Shown here in pieces: positions 52,340 to 60,699 of a stretch of DNA of 64,000 nucleotides. The stretch's first letter is position 1. Every line of letters begins with the position of its first letter. Where the stretch lies: positions 62,001-126,000 of the forward strand of contig NZ_JAHKKG010000004.1 in NCBI RefSeq assembly GCF_018829635.1, in the 5' to 3' direction. A model generated the notes under the pieces. That model was not told where the DNA came from and did not search any database. It saw only the letters and a list, made by a program, of their open reading frames with translations. Position numbers and translations under genes: made by a program. This DNA comes from Paractinoplanes bogorensis (lineage in GTDB: Bacteria > Actinomycetota > Actinomycetes > Mycobacteriales > Micromonosporaceae).

Positions 52340-53084
52340 AGGCGCCCCGGATCGGCGCGTCGCCCCGATCGAGAACGGCGAACACCACCTCGTCGAACCA
52401 CGGCGCCGCCCGCAGCGCCCGCGCGAACACGTCGGCCACCAGCGCCGGGTCGTTGCCGAAGACCCCGCAGCCCCACGCGCCGAGCACCAGCCGCCGGTGA
52501 CCGTGGGCGGCGGCCACGGCCAGGATCCGGGCGGCTCGCCGTTCGAGGACGGCCGGAACCTGGGGGAGCAGCGCGGGCTGCTCACGGGCGAGGGCGGCCC
52601 GGTTGGGGGCGGCCGCGGTGAGGAACGTGACGGCGTACGGGAAATCAAGAAGTTGATCGTTGTCGTCGCGGAACACCGGGACGGCGGGGGAGTAGATGAT
52701 CCGGTCGGTGTAGAGCAGCTCGGGATGGGCGCGGTGGTAGGCGTAGAACTCGCCGGCCGCGCGCTGGCACGGGTAGAGCGCCGAACTGCGGGCCAGGCTC
52801 TCCTCCTGCGCCTGGGCGCCCTTGAGGAACCCGCCGCCCGGACTGCGGGCCGACGCGAAGTTGAGGGCCGCCACATCGCCGCCGAGACGCCGCGCCGCGG
52901 CCAGCGTGGTCTCCCCGGTCACCTCGACCCTCGCTGGTGCATCGGCGGTCGAAGGCGTGGGCAGCGCCTCGTCCGGAAGGTAGAGCCGGGTGCCGTCCAC
53001 GGCTCGCCGGATCTGTTCGCCGAAGTCACCACGCTCGATGACGGCCATCGTCTCCTCGGCGATCGCCCTCAGCCTGTCCCTCAT
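52308..53084 (-). CDS. TIGR02452-type poly(ADP-ribose) glycohydrolase-like protein
   Basis: 258 residues forming a macrodomain. The catalytic PARG signature GGG-x7-QEE is intact in SPGGGFLKGAQAQEESLAR. ALNFASARSPGGG supplies the ADP-ribose loop, and LVLGAWGCGVFGNDPALVAD is the second conserved loop. Bacterial PARGs of this type hydrolyse ADP-ribose polymers or single ADP-ribose units. No ADP-ribosyltransferase lies nearby. It overlaps the upstream AraC gene by four bases (ATGA). Confidence 0.92.
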   Translation of the reverse strand: MRDRLRAIAEETMAVIERGDFGEQIRRAVDGTRLYLPDEALPTPSTADAPARVEVTGETTLAAARRLGGDVAALNFASARSPGGGFLKGAQAQEESLARSSALYPCQRAAGEFYAYHRAHPELLYTDRIIYSPAVPVFRDDNDQLLDFPYAVTFLTAAAPNRAALAREQPALLPQVPAVLERRAARILAVAAAHGHRRLVLGAWGCGVFGNDPALVADVFARALRAAPWFDEVVFAVLDRGDAPIRGAFSRAFAGPRT

Positions 53085-53989
53085 CGGTCCAGACTAGATC
53101 GATACGCGCGCGGCGAGTGGCCCGTGATCCGCTTGAAGGCGTTGCTCAGCGCGCTCTCCGAGCCGTAGCCGACCTCGCGCGCGATCAGCGCCACGGTGTC
53201 GTCGCCGCGGCGCAGACGGGCCGCGGCCAGCTCGATGCGCCAGCGGGTCAGGTAGTCGAGCGGGGCCTGGCCGACCACCCGCTTGAATCGGGCCGCCAGG
53301 GCCGAGCGTGACACCGTGGCCAGCACCGCGAGGTCGGCCACGGTCCAGGCTCGCGCGGGCTCGGCGTGCATGGCGCGCAACGCCGGCCCGGCGATCGGGT
53401 CGGCCAGGCCGGCCATCCAGCCGCTCTCCGGCGGGGCGGCCGACAGATGCAGGCGCAGCGCGTGGATCAGCATGACCAGGGCCAGGTGTTCGGTGACCAG
53501 GGCCGACCCGAGCGGATGGCCGCGGAGCTCGGCCTCGATCTGCTCGAGCGCCCACCGCATGGCGCTCGCGGCGTCGCTGGCCCCGGGCACGTGGACCACC
53601 GCCGGCAGCGCGTCGAGCAGCAGGGCGCCGGCCCGCTCGCCGAAGTCGAACCGGCCGCCGATCAGATAGACGTCGTCGCCCGTTCCGGCCCGCGCGACGT
53701 CGGCGCCCGCGAAGACGACCCCGGCCGGGACGGTCGGGAGGGTCAGGTCGCTGGCCAGCACGAACTCGATCGGCCGGGTCAGCAGAAAACAGTCGCCCGG
53801 TGCCAGCGCGTAGACGACGTCGCCGGCCAGCAGCAGGCAGTTCCCCCGCCGTACGGCGTTGAACTTCACGGCCGGCGCCGCCGCGAACGCGACCGCCCAG
53901 TCACCACCGGCCACGAGCCCGGCCGACAGGCTACTGGCCGTGCCGACGAGGGCCAGGACGTCTTCGAGCGGATCTCCGTGGACGTTCAC
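53081..53989 (-). CDS. AraC-family transcriptional regulator (cupin_6 type)
   Basis: 302 residues. The N-terminal cupin-like domain (about 1-185; WAVAFAAAPAVKFNAVRRGN) resembles AraC_binding/cupin_6 proteins. The C-terminal double HTH (about 200-300) has WTVADLAVLATVSRSALAARF and VALIAREVGYGSESALSNAF, ending FKRITGHSPRAYR. It is divergent from the SDR gene with a 59-base shared promoter region, the common arrangement for a regulator and its target. The PARG gene follows in the same transcription unit. Confidence 0.93.
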   Translation of the reverse strand: MNVHGDPLEDVLALVGTASSLSAGLVAGGDWAVAFAAAPAVKFNAVRRGNCLLLAGDVVYALAPGDCFLLTRPIEFVLASDLTLPTVPAGVVFAGADVARAGTGDDVYLIGGRFDFGERAGALLLDALPAVVHVPGASDAASAMRWALEQIEAELRGHPLGSALVTEHLALVMLIHALRLHLSAAPPESGWMAGLADPIAGPALRAMHAEPARAWTVADLAVLATVSRSALAARFKRVVGQAPLDYLTRWRIELAAARLRRGDDTVALIAREVGYGSESALSNAFKRITGHSPRAYRSSLDR

Positions 53990-54048
53990 GCAACTATCGT
54001 GGACCCTGAGCCATTCATCGTCCAGTCATCCGCGCGCAGTATGAGCGT

Positions 54049-54936
54049 ATGACAGCGATCCACACCCCGTACGACATGCACACCACCGCCGCCGAGATCC
54101 TCACCGGGCTCGACCTGTCCGGCCGGCGCATCCTGATCACCGGTGGCGCATCCGGACTCGGGCGCGCGGCCGCCGACGCCCTGCGCGGAGCCGGGGCCGA
54201 GGTCATCGCCCCGACCCGTACGGACCTCGACCTCGCTGACCTGGCGAGCGTCGCCGCCTGCACCGCCGCCCTGGACGGCCCGCTCGACGCGATCATCGCC
54301 AACGCCGGCATCATGGCCGTCCCCGAGCGTCGCCTCGCGCCCGGCAGCGGCTGGGAGCTGCAGCTGGCGACCAACTTCCTCGGCCACTTCGCGCTGATCA
54401 CCGGCCTGCGCGCGCACCTGACCGATGACGCTCGCGTCGTGATGGTGAGCTCGGGCGCCCAGCTGCGGGCCGGCGTCGACCTCGACGACCCGCACTTCAC
54501 CGCGCGCCCGTACGACCCGTGGGTCGCCTACGCCCAGTCCAAGGCGGCCGAGGTGCTGCTGGCCGTGGCGATCTCCCGCCGCTGGGACGGGATCGCGGCC
54601 AACGCCGTCGCTCCCGGCCGCATCCACACCGGACTGCAGCGCCACCTCGACCCCGCGACCATGCGGGCACTGGGCGCGATGGACGCCGATGGCGCGCTGA
54701 TCCATCCCGACGGCTACAAGACGCCCGGGCAGGGCGCCGCCGGTGAGGTGCTGCTGGCCGTGTCCCCGCTGCTCGCCGGGGTGACGGGGCGCTACTTCGA
54801 CGAGGACAACCAGGAGGCGGAGGTCGTCGCGGGCGGCCCGGAGCCGACGGCCGGAGTGGCGCAGTGGTCGGTCGACCCGGTGATCGCCGACCGGCTCTGG
54901 GATCTGGCCCTCACCGCAGTGTCAGTGGCGCGCTGA
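54049..54936 (+). CDS. Short-chain dehydrogenase/reductase
   Basis: 295 residues. The NAD(P) motif ITGGASGLGRAAADAL is near residue 30, the NAG segment is IIANAGIMAVPE, Ser lies in VVMVSSGAQ and the catalytic YAQSK is in WVAYAQSKAAEV. It resembles WW-domain-oxidoreductase/retinol-dehydrogenase-like SDRs that act on aldehydes or alcohols. It is probably regulated by the divergent AraC protein. The 3' end overlaps the convergent glycosidase gene by 26 bases. Confidence 0.92.
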   Translation: MTAIHTPYDMHTTAAEILTGLDLSGRRILITGGASGLGRAAADALRGAGAEVIAPTRTDLDLADLASVAACTAALDGPLDAIIANAGIMAVPERRLAPGSGWELQLATNFLGHFALITGLRAHLTDDARVVMVSSGAQLRAGVDLDDPHFTARPYDPWVAYAQSKAAEVLLAVAISRRWDGIAANAVAPGRIHTGLQRHLDPATMRALGAMDADGALIHPDGYKTPGQGAAGEVLLAVSPLLAGVTGRYFDEDNQEAEVVAGGPEPTAGVAQWSVDPVIADRLWDLALTAVSVAR

Positions 54937-56518
54937 TCGGTCCCTCGTTGCCGGAACGGTCGAGACCGCTGAGACAGTAGGTCGCCGGGCCCGCGGGCGC
55001 CGCCGGGTCGGTCACCTCGGTGCCGGCCCGTCCGGTGGCCACGAGCGCGGCCGCGTCCCCCACGACCCGGTAGAGCGCCCAGCTGGTCGCCTCCGGCGCC
55101 TCGGCCTGGAAGCGCACCCCCTTGTCGAAGCGCTCGGCCGACACCAGCCGGGCCGCGGCCGGCGCCTGGTTGGGCAGCCGGGCCATGCGGGGGAGCAGCG
55201 CCGGGGTCGCGTAGTGCTTGTCGCGATAGCGGGTGACCGCGCCCAGCCGGTCGGCCCGGATCTGCTTCGCGCTGAAGTGCACCTGACCCTGCACGCCGGC
55301 CTGTTCGTTCAGCGTCATCTGGCGGTCGAGCTGGGCCGGGTCGCTCCACGCGCCCGGCTCGCCCACCCGGTAGTCGGCCATCCCGATGTAGAGCTGCACG
55401 TCAGTGCCCTTGGTGAGCGCCGTCCACCAGGGCAGCAGCTTGGCGTAGTCGGCCTTGTCGAACCCGATCGTCCAGTACAGCTGGGGCACGATGTAGTCGA
55501 GCCAGCCCTGCTGCACCCACTTGCGGGTGTCGGCGTAGATGGCGTCGTACGACTCGAGGCCCTTGCTCCGACTGCCGGCGGGGTCGTTGGCGGAGTTGCG
55601 CCAGATGCCGAACGGGCTGATCCCGAACTTCACCCACGGCTTGAGTGCTTTGATCCGCTCGTCCATCTCGCGCACGAGAGTGTCCACATTGTCGCGCCGC
55701 CACTGGGCCCGTGATTTTCCTTTCCCGTACGCCGCAAAGCTCGCATCGTCGGGAAAGTCCTGACCGGCCTGGGGATACGGGTAGAAGAAGTCGTCGAAGT
55801 GCACGCCGTCGACGTCGTACTTCTGCACCGCCTCGAGCATCGAGTCCTCGACGAACTTGCGGGCGGCCGGGATGCCCGGGTCGAAGTAGAGCCGCGCGGT
55901 GTCGCCCTTGGGGTACGAGACGGCCCACTCGCGGTGCTTGATCAGCGGGTGGTTCGGCGCCAGTTTCGTGAAGTCGGCGCCGGGGCCGGCCGGGCCGGGC
56001 TGGGTGCCCCGGTAGGGGTTGAACCAGGCGTGGAACTCCAGATTGCGGGCGTGCGCCTCCTTGACCATGTAGTCCATCGGGTCCCACCCGGGCGACTTGC
56101 CGTCCCGCTTGCCGGTCAGCCACTCCGACCACGGCGCGTAGGCCGAGGGCCAGAACGCGTCCCCGCTCGGCCGCACGTGCACGAAGATCGCGTTGTGGTT
56201 CTGCGCCACGGCCAGGTCGAGCCAGCGCTGGTACTCCGCCTTGACCTGGGCCTCGGGCAGCCCGCGCCGACTCGGGAAGTCGATGTTGGTGACCGTGGTC
56301 AGCCACATGCCCCGCAGTTGTCTCGGTGCCTTGACCGGGAGCGTCCCGCAGACTCCCGGTCTGCCCTCAGCAGGGGCCGATGGCCACGGCGCGCCGGCCG
56401 CGGGTGCGGGCCGGAAGTTGGCCGCCCGCACCAGCCCGATGCCGAGGACCGCGGTCGCGAACAGGATCGAGGCGAGGGCCAGGGTCAGCCGTACGGGCGG
56501 ACGGGGAATGCGGGACAT
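54911..56518 (-). CDS. Exported GHL10 family glycosidase-like protein
   Basis: 535 residues. An N-terminal basic segment and TM/signal helix (about 12-32) are followed by the GHL10 (YngK-like) TIM barrel: RGMWLTTVTNIDFPSRRG, AIFVHVRPSGDAFWPSAYAP, FHAWFNPYRGTQPG, VDGVHFDDFFYPYP with paired acids, and FGISPFGIWRNS. The C-terminal 80 residues look like an Ig/FN3 domain ending PATYCLSGLDRSGNEGPIS. The family is suspected to cleave peptidoglycan- or wall-linked glycans. It lies 11 bases downstream of the glycogen synthase gene on the same strand. Confidence 0.9.
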   Translation of the reverse strand: MSRIPRPPVRLTLALASILFATAVLGIGLVRAANFRPAPAAGAPWPSAPAEGRPGVCGTLPVKAPRQLRGMWLTTVTNIDFPSRRGLPEAQVKAEYQRWLDLAVAQNHNAIFVHVRPSGDAFWPSAYAPWSEWLTGKRDGKSPGWDPMDYMVKEAHARNLEFHAWFNPYRGTQPGPAGPGADFTKLAPNHPLIKHREWAVSYPKGDTARLYFDPGIPAARKFVEDSMLEAVQKYDVDGVHFDDFFYPYPQAGQDFPDDASFAAYGKGKSRAQWRRDNVDTLVREMDERIKALKPWVKFGISPFGIWRNSANDPAGSRSKGLESYDAIYADTRKWVQQGWLDYIVPQLYWTIGFDKADYAKLLPWWTALTKGTDVQLYIGMADYRVGEPGAWSDPAQLDRQMTLNEQAGVQGQVHFSAKQIRADRLGAVTRYRDKHYATPALLPRMARLPNQAPAAARLVSAERFDKGVRFQAEAPEATSWALYRVVGDAAALVATGRAGTEVTDPAAPAGPATYCLSGLDRSGNEGPISAPLTLR

Positions 56519-56529
56519 CGGCGGCGCTC

Positions 56530-57729
56530 TCAGAGGACCGTCCGATAGACCGCGAGGGTCTCCTCGGCGATGCGGGCCCAGCTGAACTTGTCGACCGCCC
56601 GGCGCCGCCCGGCCAGCCCCATCTCGCGGGCCCGGGCCGGGTCGCTGAGCAGCTCGGTCATGGTGGCCGCGAGGTCGGCGACGAACTTGTCCGGGTCGAC
56701 CGGCGTGCCCGTGCCGTCCTGCACCTGTTCGATCGGCACCAGCAGCCCGGTCTCGCCGTCGGCCACCACCTCGGGGATGCCGCCGGTCGCCGTCGCGACC
56801 ACGGCCGTCTCGCAGGCCATGGCCTCGAGGTTGACGATGCCCATGGGCTCGTAGATCGACGGGCAGACGAACACCGTGGCGTGCGTGAGCACCTGGATGA
56901 CCTGCTGCTTGGGCAGCATCTCCTGCACCCAGATCACGCCCTGGGCGTCGCGGGCGGCGCGCAGCTCGTCGGCCAGCGCCTCGACCTCGGCCGCGATCTC
57001 CTTGGTGTCGGGGGCGCCGGCCAGCAGCACGATCTGCGCCTCGGGCGGCAGCGAGCGGCACGCCTTGAGCAGGTAGGGCAGGCCCTTCTGGCGGGTGATC
57101 CGGCCGACGAAGACCACGCTGGGGCGGTTGCGGTCGATGCCCAGCCGCTCGATCACGTCGGTGCCCTGGTCGGGCTGGTAGAGCGACGTGTCGATGCCGT
57201 TGTAGACGACCTGGATCTTGTCGGGGTCGACCGAGGGGTACGCCGTCAGCACGTCCCGCTTCATGCCACCGGAGACGGCGATGACCGCGTCGGCGCTCTC
57301 GATCGCGACCCGCTCGCAGAACGAGGACAGCGCGTAGCCGCCGCCCAGCTGCTCGGCCTTCCACGGCCGCAGCGGCTCGAGGCTGTGCGTGGTGACCACG
57401 TGCGGGACGCCGTGCAGCAGCTTGGCCGTGTGCCCGGCGAAGTTCGCGTACCAGGTGTGGCTGTGCACGATGTCGGTGCCCTCGGCGCCCGCGGCGATCT
57501 CGAGGTCGACCCCCATGGTGCGCAGTGCCGCGTTGGCCCCGGCCAGCTCGGCCGGCTCCGGATAGGCGGTCACGCCCGGCTCGTCGCGCGGGGCGCCGAA
57601 GCAGTGCACCCGCACGTCGGCCAGATCGCGCAGGTCGCGGGTCAGGTATTCCAGATGCACCCCCGCCCCTCCGTACACCTCCGGCGGGTATTCGCGGGAA
57701 ATCAGGTCTACGCGCAATCTCTCGGCCAC
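56530..57729 (-). CDS. glgA: Glycogen synthase / alpha-maltose-1-phosphate synthase, GT4 type
   Basis: 399 residues from GTG. This is the Corynebacterium/Mycobacterium-type GT4 enzyme, not the GT5 GlgA of E. coli. It has ISREYPPEVYGGAGVHLEYL, the donor-site VVFVGRITRQKGLPYLLKAC and the E-x7-E motif in SIYEPMGIVNLEAMACETAV. In mycobacteria the orthologue (GlgM) makes maltose-1-phosphate from ADP-glucose and glucose-1-phosphate. It is divergent from glgC, which supplies ADP-glucose, as in mycobacteria. Confidence 0.95.
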   Translation of the reverse strand: MAERLRVDLISREYPPEVYGGAGVHLEYLTRDLRDLADVRVHCFGAPRDEPGVTAYPEPAELAGANAALRTMGVDLEIAAGAEGTDIVHSHTWYANFAGHTAKLLHGVPHVVTTHSLEPLRPWKAEQLGGGYALSSFCERVAIESADAVIAVSGGMKRDVLTAYPSVDPDKIQVVYNGIDTSLYQPDQGTDVIERLGIDRNRPSVVFVGRITRQKGLPYLLKACRSLPPEAQIVLLAGAPDTKEIAAEVEALADELRAARDAQGVIWVQEMLPKQQVIQVLTHATVFVCPSIYEPMGIVNLEAMACETAVVATATGGIPEVVADGETGLLVPIEQVQDGTGTPVDPDKFVADLAATMTELLSDPARAREMGLAGRRRAVDKFSWARIAEETLAVYRTVL

Positions 57730-57865
57730 GCCCGCAGCCTAATGCCTGATCAGAAGTCTCGCCCCCAGGGACCAAGATCAGTTACCCTGTGCGTCCTCGG
57801 GAAGACCATCGCGAGTTTCCCTTCTTCGGCTGGCGCTCCGGCTGGCGGAAAGTTAGCGTCCTTTC

Positions 57866-59098
57866 ATGGCTGTCAAGGTGCTTGCGATCGTTCTGGCCGG
57901 TGGTGAAGGTAAGCGCCTGATGCCCCTGACGGCGGACCGGGCCAAGCCCGGCGTCCCGTTCGGCGGCATCTATCGCATGATCGACTTTGTGCTGTCGAAT
58001 CTTGCCAACGGCGGTTACCTCAAAATGGTCGTCCTGACCCAGTACAAATCCCATTCGCTCGACCGGCACATCTCCAAGACGTGGCGCATGTCGACGCTGC
58101 TCGGCAATTACGTCACGCCGGTGCCGGCCCAGCAGCGGCTCGGCCCCCGATGGTTCGCCGGTTCGGCCGACGCCATCTATCAGAGCCTCAACCTGATCAA
58201 CGACGAGTCGCCCGACTACGTGATCGTGTTCGGCGCCGACCACATCTACCGCATGGACCCGAAGCAGATGGTCAACGACCACATCGCCTCGGGCGCCGCG
58301 GTCACCGTCGCCGGCATCCGGCAGCCCAAGTCGATGTCCGACCAGTTCGGCGTCATCGACGTGGCCGAGGACGGCAAGCGCATCAAGGCCTTCCGCGAGA
58401 AGCCGAAAGAGGTCGACGGCCTGCCCGACGCCCCCGACGAGATCTACGCGTCGATGGGCAACTACATCTTCACCACGCGCGCCCTGATCGACGCCGTGAA
58501 AGAGGACGCGCAGAACCCGGACAGCAAGCACGACATGGGCGGAAACATCATTCCCATGCTGGTCGAGCGTAACGAGGCCAACGTCTACGACTTCCGCGAC
58601 AACCAGGTGCCCGGCAGCAGCGAACGCGACCGCGGATACTGGCGCGACGTGGGGACGCTCGACTCGTTCTACGAGGCCCACATGGACCTGATCGCGACCG
58701 AGCCGATCTTCAACCTCTACAACCATGACTGGCCGATCTTCACCAATTACGGGTCGTGGCCGCCGGCGAAATTCGTGCACGGTTACGACGACCGTCAGGG
58801 CCGCGCGATCGAGTCGATGATCTCGCCCGGTGTGGTGGTCTCGGGTGCCCTGGTCGAGCGTTCGGTGATCTCGCCCAACGTCCGGGTCAACTCATGGGCC
58901 CACGTCGAGGGTTCGGTGCTGATGGAGGGCGTGTCGGTCGGCCGGCGCGCGATCATCCGCAACGCGATCATCGACAAGAACGTGGCCATCCCCGAGGGCG
59001 CGCAGATCGGCGTCGACCTCGACCGTGACCGCAAGCTATACACGGTCTCGGACAACGGAGTGGTGGTCATCGGTAAGGGCCAGAGAGTGGAGCTTTGA
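57866..59098 (+). CDS. glgC: Glucose-1-phosphate adenylyltransferase
   Basis: 410 residues, standard length. The nucleotide site is [31 protein letters not shown] and [12 protein letters not shown], the [18 protein letters not shown] segment and the left-handed beta-helix with [20 protein letters not shown] complete the family. It makes ADP-glucose from ATP and glucose-1-phosphate, the committed step of glycogen synthesis. It is divergent from glgA over 136 bases. Confidence 0.97.
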   Translation: MAVKVLAIVLAGGEGKRLMPLTADRAKPGVPFGGIYRMIDFVLSNLANGGYLKMVVLTQYKSHSLDRHISKTWRMSTLLGNYVTPVPAQQRLGPRWFAGSADAIYQSLNLINDESPDYVIVFGADHIYRMDPKQMVNDHIASGAAVTVAGIRQPKSMSDQFGVIDVAEDGKRIKAFREKPKEVDGLPDAPDEIYASMGNYIFTTRALIDAVKEDAQNPDSKHDMGGNIIPMLVERNEANVYDFRDNQVPGSSERDRGYWRDVGTLDSFYEAHMDLIATEPIFNLYNHDWPIFTNYGSWPPAKFVHGYDDRQGRAIESMISPGVVVSGALVERSVISPNVRVNSWAHVEGSVLMEGVSVGRRAIIRNAIIDKNVAIPEGAQIGVDLDRDRKLYTVSDNGVVVIGKGQRVEL

Positions 59099-59143
59099 TT
59101 CCGGTTTAAGGGGCGGCTGGCTGGGGTGGTTGGACGGGGAGCT

Positions 59144-60142
59144 TTAACGGCGCTCTCGTAACGTCTGCGACGGCGTCACTCCGTAGCGGTCGCGGTAGGC
59201 CCCGGCGAACCGTCCGAGGTGCGTGAATCCCCAGCGGAACGCCACCTCGGACACGTTCACCTGCCACGGGTCGGAGCGCGACAACTCACCGTGCACGCCG
59301 TCGAGGCGTAATCGGCGCAGGTAGGTCAGCGGCGACATGCCGACGTGCTGCCGGAACGACTCCTGCAGGACGCGGACGCCCACGCCGGCGATGGTGGCCA
59401 GATCGGCCGCGGTGAACTGGCGCGACGGCTCGGCGTGCATAGCGTCGAGGGTCCTTTTCACCGTACGCGGGCGGTTGGGTCCCCGCATACCGGCCGGCTC
59501 CTCGCCGTACGGATGCTCGACCGTCATGGCCAGTCCACTGACCACCATGTCGCGCCACCGGGACGCCATCCGCGGCTGGCCGGACAGACCGTTGCCGCTC
59601 AGCACCTCGCCGAAGAGCAGCCGGACCAGTGACACCCAGGTCCGGCCGGGGGCATCGATCACGTTGAAGCTGTCGCCGAGCAGCAGCGGCGTGACGATCT
59701 GCTGGTCGAGGGCCGCGTCCAGCTCGCGTTCGAGGGCACCCCGCTCGACCTTGATGCTGAGCAGCCGGCACGACCCGGGCCAGTCGAGCTCGATGTCGCC
59801 GATCGGGCGGTAGACGGCGGCCCGCGTCGGGTCGGCCAGCACCACCGTGCCCCGGTGCCGCGAGTGCAGCATGCCGGTCAGCGGGGCGAGCACGTGATAG
59901 GACGTCTCGAGGTCGGGGATCGCCACGTGGATGTCGCTGCCGTAGCTGATCTCGCCGACCGTGATCGAGCCGAGGGACACCACGTCGGCCCGGAAGGCGA
60001 AGGCGGACCGGTCGCCGACCGGGTCGACCCGCAGGGGTCCGTAGAACATGCGTCGGCAGAACGCCCGGGCCTCGTCCACATCGGTCGTGGCGAGAGAGAA
60101 CAGTGCGGGCGCGTCCGGTCGGATCTCCAGGCCGCCAACCAT
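59144..60142 (-). CDS. AraC-family transcriptional regulator (AraC_binding_2 type)
   Basis: 332 residues from ATG (MVGGLEIRPDAPALFS) with AGGGTGA as ribosome site; a longer in-frame ATG 33 codons upstream lacks one. The N-terminal AraC_binding_2-like domain covers about 10-200 (VVSLGSITVGEISYGSDIHV). The HTH region (about 230-330) has QFTAADLATIAGVGVRVLQE and VSEVAFRWGFTHLGRFAGAY, ending RDRYGVTPSQTL. An 11-bp direct repeat 70-100 bases upstream may be its own operator. No obvious structural-gene partner is adjacent. Confidence 0.92.
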   Translation of the reverse strand: MVGGLEIRPDAPALFSLATTDVDEARAFCRRMFYGPLRVDPVGDRSAFAFRADVVSLGSITVGEISYGSDIHVAIPDLETSYHVLAPLTGMLHSRHRGTVVLADPTRAAVYRPIGDIELDWPGSCRLLSIKVERGALERELDAALDQQIVTPLLLGDSFNVIDAPGRTWVSLVRLLFGEVLSGNGLSGQPRMASRWRDMVVSGLAMTVEHPYGEEPAGMRGPNRPRTVKRTLDAMHAEPSRQFTAADLATIAGVGVRVLQESFRQHVGMSPLTYLRRLRLDGVHGELSRSDPWQVNVSEVAFRWGFTHLGRFAGAYRDRYGVTPSQTLRERR

Positions 60143-60210
60143 GGCGTTCACCCTAGACCCGATCGGACGCGCCCACCCGGTACGCGACCCCTTTGTGTAA
60201 CCGCCGCGCA

Positions 60211-60241
60211 GCTCTCTGCAACGAGTCGCCGCTCTCTGCAA
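60211..60241 (-). promoter_or_regulatory. Direct repeat upstream of the AraC gene
   Basis: GCTCTCTGCAA occurs at 60211-60221 and exactly 20 bases later at 60231-60241. Same-face direct repeats spaced by two helical turns are the usual AraC-family operator layout; here they lie about 70-100 bases before the regulator start. Confidence 0.5.
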
Positions 60242-60304
60242 GCTAACGCGGTTTTGTGCCGCCCTTCAGGCGGATTGCCGTGCTGTTTTAACGCGGTCTG
60301 CCGT

Positions 60305-60350
60305 GCGGCTTTCCCGCGATCTCCCGCGCGGCTTTCCCGCGATCTCCCGC
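60305..60350. repeat. 23-bp perfect tandem duplication
   Basis: The unit GCGGCTTTCCCGCGATCTCCCGC followed by itself occupies 60305-60327 and 60328-60350, with a partial third copy (GCGGGTTTC). It lies just beyond the 3' end of the 113-residue gene, in non-coding DNA. Confidence 0.85.
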
Positions 60351-60357
60351 GCGGGTT

Positions 60358-60699
60358 TCACGCCGCGGCGACCGTCGCCGGCCAGTGGAACTCGGCGACG
60401 CCGCCGCTGGGCACCTCGACCTCGCCGAGCGGCGTGACCGGGTTGTCCCAGACGGTGTAGCGGCCCTCGGGCAGGCTGTCGAGCACCACGCTGAAGCAGA
60501 CCCCGCCGCGTACGTAGCGGGCGCGGACGGCCGCGTGCGTGCGCCGGGCCGGGTCGTCCACCGGGCTGACCTCGATCTCCCGTCCGTGCATCCGGCCCGG
60601 GGTGTTGATGATCAGCGCGCCGATCCCGTTGCCGATGTTGAGCATCACCGTGCCCTGACCGGACGGGGTCATGCTGTGCCAGGAGTGGTCGTGCGTCAT
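60358..60699 (-). CDS. Hypothetical protein (113 residues) coupled to DUF4331 gene
   Basis: ATG overlaps the DUF4331 stop (ATGA). The sequence has TVMLNIGNGIGALIINTPGR, then GREIEVSPVDDPARRTHAAV and a C-terminal SLPEGRYTVWDNP, a mainly beta protein without signal or TM segment. I recall similar short proteins in other actinomycetes, also unassigned. The coupling suggests a role with DUF4331, possibly as a cytoplasmic partner. Confidence 0.8.
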   Translation of the reverse strand: MTHDHSWHSMTPSGQGTVMLNIGNGIGALIINTPGRMHGREIEVSPVDDPARRTHAAVRARYVRGGVCFSVVLDSLPEGRYTVWDNPVTPLGEVEVPSGGVAEFHWPATVAAA

